Positions 1 through 7,339 of a stretch of DNA of 30,677 nucleotides are shown one piece after another. A model generated the notes under the pieces. That model made no database searches. It was not told the DNA's origin and saw only the letters and a program-made list of their open reading frames with translations. Source of the DNA: SIG307 sp045596385 (lineage in GTDB: Bacteria > Bacillota > Clostridia > Lachnospirales > Lachnospiraceae); contig JAZOCC010000003.1 of the NCBI GenBank assembly GCA_045596385.1, forward strand, positions 1-30,677. Reading direction: 5' to 3'. How positions within the stretch are numbered: position 1 is the first letter of the stretch; every line of letters begins with the position of its first letter. A program made the translations under genes and the position numbers.

Positions 1-426
1 CACCTCATACTCAAAGTCCTCGGCACTGCTTTCCGTAAGGTCTCCCTGTGTCTTTGTTCCCGTAACAGCCTCCAAAGTCACTGTTCCCTTTTGTGCCGTT
101 ACAATGTCACTGCTTACATCAAAGGAGTAGTCCCTGTGATAATAGGAGACAAGATAACGATTACCGCCCACGCAATCTTTACAAGACCATACTCCGTTTA
201 CGGTAAGAAAATTACCTATAGCTTCCCCTTCTGTTATGTCGAAGACATAAACAGACACCTTTGATATTCCTATACCGGAAGAATCTACAATCTTTCCTTC
301 CAGTGTGGCATTATAATAAGCTTCCGCCATTACCGGTATTGCAGAAGACGGAATCATCCCCACCAATATTGAAAGTATTGAAATCAAAGCTAACAACCTC
401 TTGATTTTCTTTGTTTTTTTCATCAT
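1..426 (-). CDS. Secreted protein, N-terminal part only (runs off the window edge)
   Basis: The reading frame is open for 142 codons from an ATG at 426 to the window edge, so the C-terminus is missing. It begins MMKKTKKIKRLL, then a hydrophobic stretch and a small-residue region ending AEA near residue 37, which is a classical signal peptide. The next ~55 residues (GKIVDSSGIGISKVSVYVFD, then a turn-rich part with a C-K-D-C pair) resemble the beta-sandwich repeats of carboxypeptidase-regulatory-like or Cna-B-type domains, common in large surface proteins of Firmicutes. Two adjacent ATG codons (426 and 423) follow AGAGG; the second has the better spacing (about 6 nt). The function of the whole protein cannot be told from this part. 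Confidence 0.75.
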   Translation of the reverse strand, partial: MMKKTKKIKRLLALISILSILVGMIPSSAIPVMAEAYYNATLEGKIVDSSGIGISKVSVYVFDITEGEAIGNFLTVNGVWSCKDCVGGNRYLVSYYHRDYSFDVSSDIVTAQKGTVTLEAVTGTKTQGDLTESSAEDFEYEV

Positions 427-486
427 TATCCTCTCTTTCCATTAATAGTTTTACTTTTCTGTACACTCCACTATGTAATAAAAAAT

Positions 487-515
487 ATTATACACCTTTT
501 TTCTCTGTTTTTCTA
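487..515 (-). promoter_or_regulatory. Sigma-A type promoter for the secreted-protein gene
   Basis: Read on the minus strand: -35 TAGAAA (510-515), 17-nt spacer, perfect -10 TATAAT (487-492). The start of transcription would be near 480, giving a leader of about 55 nt. Confidence 0.6.
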
Positions 516-607
516 CACCTTCTCCATATTTAAACTCATTATTTTATCCATTTCTTTCAGTCTTATTCTCCCCGGTCTCACCAACAGTTCCCATCTTTCC
601 AATAAAG

Positions 608-644
608 AAAAAACTCCATACACCAAACATCCGGCATATGGAGT
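608..644 (-). terminator. Rho-independent terminator after the chemotaxis gene
   Basis: On the minus strand ACTCCATA pairs with TATGGAGT, with an inner CC/GG pair, followed directly by a T run (608-613). It lies 15 nt past the stop codon of the transducer gene. Confidence 0.8.
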
Positions 645-658
645 CGTTCTTCTTATTT

Positions 659-2164
659 CTACTTTACAATATATTTATCAAGTCCATGGGATACTTCCAC
701 GATATTGTCCAAAATCTCTTTTGCATTCCTCACGTTTCGGAAGTTTCCTTCTGTCATCTCGGAGGATTGCTGCGCCAATGCCGTAACCTCCTCCGACATC
801 GCGGAAAGATTGGAAATGTCGTTTACAATCTCGGTATTTGCATTCGCCAATGCTTCGAGGCTCTTTTCGATTTCGCTGACGTTCTCCGTCAATACATCCA
901 CATTTCCGTTCACCTCTTCAAAATGCTTTGCCACTTCCGAAATCATTCGTTCCTGAGCATTTCCGCTCTTTAATGACGCTTCCACGGCAACTGCCGTTTC
1001 GGTTGCATTGTTTGCAAGATTGTCTAAAATAGCCGAAATACTCTCTGTCTCCTGACGGGTACATTCGGAAAGCTTTCTGATTTCATCCGCCACCACGGCA
1101 AAGCCTCTTCCGGCTTCTCCCGCACGGGCACTCTCTATGGATGCATTTAATGCCAGCAAATTCGTTTGAGAAGAAATATCAAAAATAGTCCTTGTAATTT
1201 CTTTTACATTGCTTACATTCTGTTGCAACTGTTTCATCGCCGCGGATACCGTATCATTGGCTTCTCGCAACCCCTCCGCTTCCGCATGCAGGGCACGTAT
1301 CTTGTCTGTACTTGCTTCATTCAGTTCCCGGGAACGGTTTGCCACTCTTACCATATTCTCCGCACCGGTTACCGCCTGTTCCAGATTCACCTGAATTCCC
1401 TGGGTCATCATGCTCTGACTTTGAATGCTTTCCGCTGTGGTAACCGTACTCTGACTGATATCTCCCACTGCCTCCGAAACCGCTTCGGACGAAATCTGTA
1501 ATTCCGTCATAATATCCATTGCCTGCCGGGTTCCGACACGTACGCGATCTGCAATAACGAGAACATCCTCCATCATAGCCTTCTGTTTTTCCGCTTCATA
1601 ATTAACCTTACCGATGGAGTCCGTGTTAAATACTTTTCCGAGCTTTGTCAAATAGTATGCCAAAAACATAAGTACCGTAACCGCAAGCGCCGCCACAATA
1701 TTCGGCAAAAACGCATCCGCTTTGTAATTATCCAATACAAACTTTCGAAGTAAGGTAAGCGCTATATTGGCAACGGAAGTGCTTATCGCAGCTATCATGG
1801 AAAACCTGACATCAAAAAAGAAAATACAGCCCAAAAGAGGCATCGCCGCCAGAAAACGTGTATAATAATCATTAAACGCATACACCATCATAATTGCAAC
1901 AATCGTAAGCCCCAATAACATATAATACCGCAGCATGACGCTTGCACTGTCCTTTTTCAGCGCAAGAAAGCCCAAAATAACCGTGGCTAACATCACCGCA
2001 AACATCCCCACGGCATATGCAAGCGTGCGATCTCCCTTCAAATAAGAAACAAGCACGATAATATAGCTTAATACATAAACAGCCGCCGTAGAAACGCACA
2101 AAAAAACATTCACCTTTTTCCTTTGTTCCCCTAAATCTGCGTAACGAAATTGTTTCTCTTCCAT
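659..2164 (-). CDS. Methyl-accepting chemotaxis transducer with a six-helix membrane sensor
   Basis: A 501-aa chemoreceptor. The C-terminal half is a long coiled coil with the signalling hairpin tip at residues ~330-365 (SSQTNLLALNASIESARAGE), the part that contacts CheA and CheW. The N-terminal ~175 residues hold about six hydrophobic segments (18-42, 48-69, 76-97, 103-117, 120-140, 153-174) with very short loops; no Cache or four-helix-bundle sensor and no clear HAMP domain are visible. The sensor is therefore probably within the membrane. The ATG at 2164 was chosen because AAGGAGAAGG precedes it; a TTG 13 codons upstream has no such site. No che genes are nearby, so it would feed a pathway encoded elsewhere. 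The ligand is unknown. Confidence 0.9.
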   Translation of the reverse strand: MEEKQFRYADLGEQRKKVNVFLCVSTAAVYVLSYIIVLVSYLKGDRTLAYAVGMFAVMLATVILGFLALKKDSASVMLRYYMLLGLTIVAIMMVYAFNDYYTRFLAAMPLLGCIFFFDVRFSMIAAISTSVANIALTLLRKFVLDNYKADAFLPNIVAALAVTVLMFLAYYLTKLGKVFNTDSIGKVNYEAEKQKAMMEDVLVIADRVRVGTRQAMDIMTELQISSEAVSEAVGDISQSTVTTAESIQSQSMMTQGIQVNLEQAVTGAENMVRVANRSRELNEASTDKIRALHAEAEGLREANDTVSAAMKQLQQNVSNVKEITRTIFDISSQTNLLALNASIESARAGEAGRGFAVVADEIRKLSECTRQETESISAILDNLANNATETAVAVEASLKSGNAQERMISEVAKHFEEVNGNVDVLTENVSEIEKSLEALANANTEIVNDISNLSAMSEEVTALAQQSSEMTEGNFRNVRNAKEILDNIVEVSHGLDKYIVK

Positions 2165-2234
2165 AACCTTCTCCTTTGTTTTTGGGTCGAAATTGTCACG
2201 CAATTCCAGGTGTTAAACCACCGATTTCTCCTCT

Positions 2235-2263
2235 ATTATACTCCTCCTTCTCTCCTTTTACAA
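2235..2263 (-). promoter_or_regulatory. Promoter for the chemotaxis transducer gene
   Basis: Minus strand: -35 TTGTAA (2258-2263), 17-nt spacer, -10 TATAAT (2235-2240). Leader of about 64 nt. No terminator was seen between the esterase stop and this promoter, so read-through from the esterase is also possible. Confidence 0.65.
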
Positions 2264-2285
2264 TAACTCAACCAAAATATTTTCA

Positions 2286-3347
2286 CTATTTTTTAAATTT
2301 ATCCGCATCCCATTCCGGAAACCGTTTTATTTCTTTGATTAATCTCTCTGCTGCTTTTGTATGTGTTATCTCTGTCGGATGCCAGTCTGCCGCATACCCA
2401 TCCTCCGGAAGCTGGTCCGTAAAGCCCATATAGGAAATCCTTATATCCCCCGTTTCCCTTTTATACCGTTCCACAACATCCTCTACCGCCGTACATAATG
2501 CTTCTCCCATAATTCCCAATACACAAAGAAGCTGCGCCGTCGGATTCTTCTCACGTACCGTTTTTAAAAATGCAAGATAACCCGCAATATATTCTTCTCT
2601 TTTGTCGTCGTTATCAAGAACATAACTCATATCGTTGGTTCCCAGATTAATAACAATCAAATCCGGCTGTCGCATGGTAAAATCCCATGCTACATTCTGC
2701 GGTTGACAGGCACCCTTATATGTACCGTACGAAAATCCAAGTTTCTCATAATAGTCCGGCACCAGCTGATGTTCCATCTTCTCTCCCGTAGCTGTATACC
2801 CCGATACAATGCCGTATCCGCTGAAGGACACCATACTGTAATCCACATCTAAAGCCTCTGCCGTCTTATAGGCATACGCCCTTGTTACATCCTCCGTTCT
2901 TGTAGCAAAATGATGGTCCCTGTCCTCATCATCCACACCGTACCCGCAGGTAATGGAATCCCCAACGAACTCTATCAGCTTCCCCCTCGGTTCTGTCGGT
3001 GAAACCGCACCGTCCGTCTCTATCCCGGCTATCCCGCAGGTAGACATGGCAGACTCCGAAAGCTTAATTATTCTGACAACATGCGTCTCCTTCTCTTCCG
3101 AAGAAAAGGCCGTAACATTCACCTCCGGCTGCTCCAGTAACGTATCCGTTACCCTTTCTCCGTCCACATACACCGCCACCCGCACCCGGTTTTCCGGCAC
3201 ACCGCTCCAGGTATCATCCGCCAGAAACGTAATCTTCACATAGGTACCGTTCACGGAAAACTCGACTCCCGTCCCGGAAAGCGCCATCCATAACGTATCC
3301 TCCAAGGGCATCACACGCCCGATGAATCTGACATTTTTCGTATCCAT
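2286..3347 (-). CDS. SGNH-hydrolase esterase, CE2-like (probable carbohydrate acetylesterase)
   Basis: 353 aa in two parts. Residues ~1-115 form a beta-rich N-terminal domain; residues ~122-345 form the SGNH hydrolase fold. Visible motifs: GDSITCGYG with the nucleophile Ser131, the block II glycine in SGYG (177-179), GTND with Asn238, and DWHP with Asp321 and His323. A jelly-roll domain ahead of the hydrolase is the architecture of carbohydrate esterase family 2, known for Butyrivibrio and Clostridium enzymes that deacetylate xylan and other plant glycans. There is no signal peptide, so it should act in the cytoplasm, perhaps on imported acetylated oligosaccharides. The start is well supported (GGAGG 8 nt upstream). 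The substrate is inferred from family and from the xylanase 4 kb away. Confidence 0.85.
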   Translation of the reverse strand: MDTKNVRFIGRVMPLEDTLWMALSGTGVEFSVNGTYVKITFLADDTWSGVPENRVRVAVYVDGERVTDTLLEQPEVNVTAFSSEEKETHVVRIIKLSESAMSTCGIAGIETDGAVSPTEPRGKLIEFVGDSITCGYGVDDEDRDHHFATRTEDVTRAYAYKTAEALDVDYSMVSFSGYGIVSGYTATGEKMEHQLVPDYYEKLGFSYGTYKGACQPQNVAWDFTMRQPDLIVINLGTNDMSYVLDNDDKREEYIAGYLAFLKTVREKNPTAQLLCVLGIMGEALCTAVEDVVERYKRETGDIRISYMGFTDQLPEDGYAADWHPTEITHTKAAERLIKEIKRFPEWDADKFKK

Positions 3348-3370
3348 AAACTGTACCTCCGATACCTTTC

Positions 3371-3379
3371 ATTTTAGCA
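3371..3379 (-). promoter_or_regulatory. Extended -10 promoter element for the esterase gene
   Basis: The minus strand reads TG-C-TAAAAT about 24 nt upstream of the esterase start codon. No good -35 is visible; the TGn extension may compensate. It lies just downstream of the ABC operon terminator, so the esterase appears to be its own transcription unit. Confidence 0.45.
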
Positions 3380-3404
3380 TAACTTATTTTCTTTTGGAAG
3401 AAGC

Positions 3405-3444
3405 AAAAACGGGTCGCCGCACCGTCCGTGCGACAACCCGTTTT
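3405..3444 (-). terminator. Terminator of the ABC exporter operon
   Basis: AAAACGGGT (3406-3414) pairs with ACCCGTTTT (3436-3444), with an inner CGCAC/GTGCG stem. On the minus strand a T run follows the hairpin. It starts 11 nt past the stop codon of the second ABC gene. Confidence 0.85.
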
Positions 3445-3454
3445 CACTTTATCC

Positions 3455-5236
3455 TTACGCGATGTCATCCATCTGCGCCGTATACAACTTATAGTAATAT
3501 CCCTTCTTTGCCATCAGTTCCGCGTGGCTTCCGCATTCCACGATGCCGCCCTGATCAATGTACATAATCTTGTCGCAGTTCTTAATAGTAGAAAGTCTGT
3601 GGGCAATGATGAAGGAGGTTCTGCCCTCACACATCGCATCAATACCCTGCTGCAACGCCCGCTCCGTCTGTACATCAATGCTGGAGGTTGCTTCATCAAG
3701 CACCAGAATCGCCGGGTCGGAAAGTAAGGTTCTTGCGAAGGAAATGAGCTGCTTCTGTCCCTGGGAAAGAAGAGAGCCTCGTTCCTTTACTTCGGTCTGA
3801 TAACCGTCCTGGAACCTGGTAATGAAATCGTCCGCACATACAGTCTTACTTGATTTGATAATCTCTTCCGTAGTCGCATCCAACTTACCGTAGCGAATAT
3901 TATCTTCAATCGTACCCGAGAAAATGAAGCTGTCCTGCAACATGATACCCATCTGGGAACGAAGAGAATGTAACGTTACCTTCGCAATATCCTGTCCATC
4001 GATTAGGACGCGACCCTGATTTACATTATAGAATCTGGAAATCAGGTTTACGATGGTACTCTTTCCCGCACCGGTAGGACCTACCAGAGCTACGCTCTCG
4101 CCGGCCTTTACGGTAAAGGATACATTCTTCAAGACATCCTTGCCTTCTTCGTAAGCAAAAGTTACGTTCTCAAAGGTAACATCACCCTTAATCGGCGCCA
4201 TCTCCACTGCATCCTCTGCATCGTCTACGGTCACCGGCTCGTCCAGAGTCTCAAAAATACGCTCCAAATAAGCAATGTTATTGATAAAGTTATTGAAAAT
4301 ATTTCCAAGGTTCATAATCGGCTGCCAGAACCGGGATGCATAGGAGGTAATCGCAACAATGACACCGAGACTTACCTCGCCGGCTCCCATAAAGATAAGG
4401 CCTACGATAAATACCGCCGCTCTTACCCAAACTGAAATATTATCGATACCCGGCCATACCAGGTTACTGTACATAACCGCCTTAAACCAAGTAGTACGGC
4501 AACGGTCGGAAAGCTCCGCAAAGGTCTCCGCATTCTCTTCCTCACGGGCAAACATCTGGGTGATTCTGGCACCTACAATGTTCTCCTGCAAATATGCATT
4601 CAGGTTAGAGTTCTTATTGGACACCTGCTGCCATGCCTTTCTCTGCTTGTTCTTAATCCAGAACATAAAGATTGCCAAAATCGGCACACCGGCCATTACG
4701 ACCAGAGAAAGCTTTACATTCACACAGAACATGAAGATGACAATAAATATCAGATTCATGATTTCCAGTACCACATTGATCAAACCGTTAGAAAGCATAT
4801 CCGACACGGAGTTTACGTAGTTAACAACACGAATCAGAATCTTACCGTGTGGTCTGTCATCGTAATACTGGAACGGGAGCTTCTGTAAATGCTCAAATAC
4901 GTCCTTACGAATATCGTAAATGATATTCTGGCTGACGTTAATCATAATTCTGGAGCGAACCGTTGTAAAAATAATGCTTAAAATAAAGCAAATACAAAGT
5001 AAGCCTACCAGCATAAGTAACATCTTTACATTTTCATTCGGAATCGCCACGTCAAGTGCCTTCTGGGTAATCATCGGTCCGAATAAACCGGTAATACCGC
5101 CGATGGCACTGAGTACCAATGCAAAAATCATCTTCCCCAGATACTTTTTAATATAAACAAATGCTCTTAAGAGGTGGTGATAATCAAAAGGGGTTTCTAA
5201 GACTTCGTCTTCTCTGTATGTATTTCTTCTGGCCAT
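3455..5236 (-). CDS. ABC exporter half-transporter, catalytic-type ATPase subunit
   Basis: 593 aa: an exporter-type transmembrane domain of six helices (~residues 35-325) and a nucleotide-binding domain (~350-590). Walker A GPTGAGKS (386-393), Q-loop Gln434, Walker B ILVLDE with catalytic Glu515 and switch His546 are all intact. The signature is LSQGQ (490-494) instead of LSGGQ. The partner encoded upstream has the opposite defects, so the two proteins fit the asymmetric heterodimeric exporters (LmrCD, BmrCD, TM287/288), one normal and one degenerate ATP site. The ATG lies 2 nt after the stop of the partner, with its AGGAGG inside the partner's last codons, so translation is probably coupled. 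The substrate (drug, lipid or peptide) cannot be told. Confidence 0.92.
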   Translation of the reverse strand: MARRNTYREDEVLETPFDYHHLLRAFVYIKKYLGKMIFALVLSAIGGITGLFGPMITQKALDVAIPNENVKMLLMLVGLLCICFILSIIFTTVRSRIMINVSQNIIYDIRKDVFEHLQKLPFQYYDDRPHGKILIRVVNYVNSVSDMLSNGLINVVLEIMNLIFIVIFMFCVNVKLSLVVMAGVPILAIFMFWIKNKQRKAWQQVSNKNSNLNAYLQENIVGARITQMFAREEENAETFAELSDRCRTTWFKAVMYSNLVWPGIDNISVWVRAAVFIVGLIFMGAGEVSLGVIVAITSYASRFWQPIMNLGNIFNNFINNIAYLERIFETLDEPVTVDDAEDAVEMAPIKGDVTFENVTFAYEEGKDVLKNVSFTVKAGESVALVGPTGAGKSTIVNLISRFYNVNQGRVLIDGQDIAKVTLHSLRSQMGIMLQDSFIFSGTIEDNIRYGKLDATTEEIIKSSKTVCADDFITRFQDGYQTEVKERGSLLSQGQKQLISFARTLLSDPAILVLDEATSSIDVQTERALQQGIDAMCEGRTSFIIAHRLSTIKNCDKIMYIDQGGIVECGSHAELMAKKGYYYKLYTAQMDDIA

Positions 5237-5238
5237 GA

Positions 5239-7011
5239 TTATACCTCCTCTCCGGTCTGTAACTGCACAAGGCTGTAATAATATCCCTTCTTGGCAACCA
5301 ATTCGTCGTGAGTACCCTCTTCGGTAATCCGTCCACCCTGGATAATGAGTATCTTATCCGCAAACTTCGTGGTGGAAACCCGTTGTGCAATAATCAGCTT
5401 TGTACAAGGGAAGTCCAGCTCGTTTAAGCTGTGCTGAATCTGCTTCTCCGTCTCCATATCCACTGCGGACGTGGTATCGTCGAGAATGAGAATCGCCGGC
5501 TTTACCGCAAGCGCTCTTGCTAGGGAAATACGCTGCTTCTGACCGCCGGAAAGACCCACACCACGTTCGCCGACAATCGTATCATATCCCTCCGGCATCT
5601 TTGTAATAAACTTCGCCGCCGCGGAATACTTTGCAAACTTCTCTACCTCTTCCTTCGTCAGACTGCTGTCACCGTATGCAATATTGCCGTCGATGGTATC
5701 GGAATACAACAGCACATCCTGGGTTGCCAGGCCGATGTTTTTACGAAGCTGGGTCAGCTTCATATCGCTTACATTAATGCCGTCTACCAGCACTTCGCCT
5801 TCGGTCGGCTCATAGAATCTCGGAATCAACTGAATCATGGAGGTCTTACCGCAACCGGTCTCTCCCATGATTGCTACCGTCTCTCCCGGATTCGCCACAA
5901 AGGAAATATTGTGAAGTACCGGCAAATTGCCGTCCTCGTACTGGAAGCTTACATTTTTAAACTCTACCTTACCCTTGAAGCGGTTCGGTAAATCAATGGC
6001 ATCCGGTTTATCCACAATCTGCGGCTCGGAGTAGTAAATCTCCATAACCTTATCGGATGCTGCGGAGAATCTCTGGAACTCGTTCATAATATTACCAAGC
6101 ATACGCATCGGGTTCTGTACCGCCCAGATAAGACCGGAAAACGCTACATACTCACCCATGGTAAGACTACCGTTAATAATGAACAAACCGCCTACAACCA
6201 AAAGCGCAATAGACATCAGGTTCGCAAAGGTCTCGATATACGGGAAGTATGTAATCCAGGTCAATGCCGTCTTTTTGTTGGTTTTGGAGAAGTCTACGCT
6301 GCATTCGTCAAACTTCTTAATCTCATACTCTTCTCTTGCGAACGCCTTTACCACACGGTTACCGGATATATTCTCCTGGGCTGCGGTATTTAAGTGGGAC
6401 AGCTTTTCACGAAGTTCCTTATGTCTCGGTGCCACCTTATTACGGAACAGCACGATAATAATCAGGATAAACGGTGCGATTGCTAAAATGGACAGCGCCA
6501 GACGCCAATCCATATAGAAGAAATACGCCGCTGTCGCAATCAATAACGCAAGCGACTCCACGATACACCGAATAACCCAGGCAATCATATGACGAACCGC
6601 ATCCAGGTCACCGGTTACACGAGTCATCAAATCACCGGTACGATAGGTATTGTAAAAGCTCATGTCCTGACGCTCAATCTTATCAAACAGATGCGTTCTG
6701 ACACGATACAGTACCTTCTGCGAAACATGCTCCACATCCATACATACCAGATATACAACCGCTGTTCTTACGAACGTCAGCACAATCATGGCAATAATCA
6801 GCTGAAAAAACAAATCTCTCTTGTTTACCAGATTCGCCGCTGCATCCTCTCCGGTCAGAAACAAATCAATGATATTCTGTGTAATATACGGCACCGTCAA
6901 CTGCATTACATTGTACACAATGGTTCCCAGAATACCAAAGAGATAAATTACTCTGTAGCCCTTCATATTTTCCCATAACCAGGCTATCTTCGAGTGCTTC
7001 TTCGTTTCCAT
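5239..7011 (-). CDS. ABC exporter half-transporter, degenerate-site subunit
   Basis: 590 aa when started at the ATG at 7011, which has AGGAGG 6 nt upstream; an ATG two codons earlier abuts the ribosome site and is unlikely. Six-helix exporter domain followed by a nucleotide-binding domain. Numbering from that earlier ATG, Walker A is GETGCGKT (385-392) and the signature is a perfect LSGGQ (489-493). Walker B reads ILILDD, with Asp514 where the catalytic Glu should be, and the switch His is replaced by Gln545 (IAQR). These two changes are the hallmark of the degenerate subunit of heterodimeric ABC exporters such as TM287 and BmrC. First gene of a two-gene operon with the catalytic subunit downstream. 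Substrate unknown. Confidence 0.92.
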   Translation of the reverse strand: METKKHSKIAWLWENMKGYRVIYLFGILGTIVYNVMQLTVPYITQNIIDLFLTGEDAAANLVNKRDLFFQLIIAMIVLTFVRTAVVYLVCMDVEHVSQKVLYRVRTHLFDKIERQDMSFYNTYRTGDLMTRVTGDLDAVRHMIAWVIRCIVESLALLIATAAYFFYMDWRLALSILAIAPFILIIIVLFRNKVAPRHKELREKLSHLNTAAQENISGNRVVKAFAREEYEIKKFDECSVDFSKTNKKTALTWITYFPYIETFANLMSIALLVVGGLFIINGSLTMGEYVAFSGLIWAVQNPMRMLGNIMNEFQRFSAASDKVMEIYYSEPQIVDKPDAIDLPNRFKGKVEFKNVSFQYEDGNLPVLHNISFVANPGETVAIMGETGCGKTSMIQLIPRFYEPTEGEVLVDGINVSDMKLTQLRKNIGLATQDVLLYSDTIDGNIAYGDSSLTKEEVEKFAKYSAAAKFITKMPEGYDTIVGERGVGLSGGQKQRISLARALAVKPAILILDDTTSAVDMETEKQIQHSLNELDFPCTKLIIAQRVSTTKFADKILIIQGGRITEEGTHDELVAKKGYYYSLVQLQTGEEV

Positions 7012-7108
7012 ATGCATCCTCCTTTGCCATCCGTCCGCGGAGACCTGTAAGCCTTTTCATCCGCGATTTTCTTAGCAATTCTCCATCTATTGTTAAATGA
7101 TTAACTCT

Positions 7109-7136
7109 ATTATACAAGTTTATTATAAAAAAGCAA
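7109..7136 (-). promoter_or_regulatory. Promoter of the ABC exporter operon
   Basis: Minus strand: -35 TTGCTT (7131-7136), 16-nt spacer and a perfect -10 TATAAT (7109-7114). The leader would be about 90 nt. The AT-rich stretch 7012-7339 is the divergent control region of the exporter and the xylanase; apart from the two promoters, nothing else was recognised in it. Confidence 0.65.
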
Positions 7137-7248
7137 TACTTATTTTGCATATATTCATATTTTAAAACATTAGGTAATAAACTGTTAGAATTCCGCCCTC
7201 ACCCGATATTTCTTTCTTCCTTATTATTGTGTATATATTAATTTTTTA

Positions 7249-7277
7249 TTGACTTTCTTCTTTTACTACGATAAACT
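7249..7277 (+). promoter_or_regulatory. Promoter of the xylanase gene
   Basis: -35 TTGACT (7249-7254), 17-nt spacer, -10 TAAACT (7272-7277). Transcription would start near 7284, leaving a ~56-nt leader before the ATG at 7340. This also argues against a TTG codon at 7283 as the start, since it would sit on the transcription start. Confidence 0.65.
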
Positions 7278-7339
7278 TATCTTTGGGGATTTTTTCCTAC
7301 ATCCCTGAAAAAAGAGAGAAAGCGAGAGAACAGAAAAGA

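Noticed and set aside
7283..7339. N-terminal extension of the xylanase from a TTG at 7283
   Set aside because: The TTG falls at the predicted transcription start, and the extension would place 19 charged residues ahead of a normal signal peptide.
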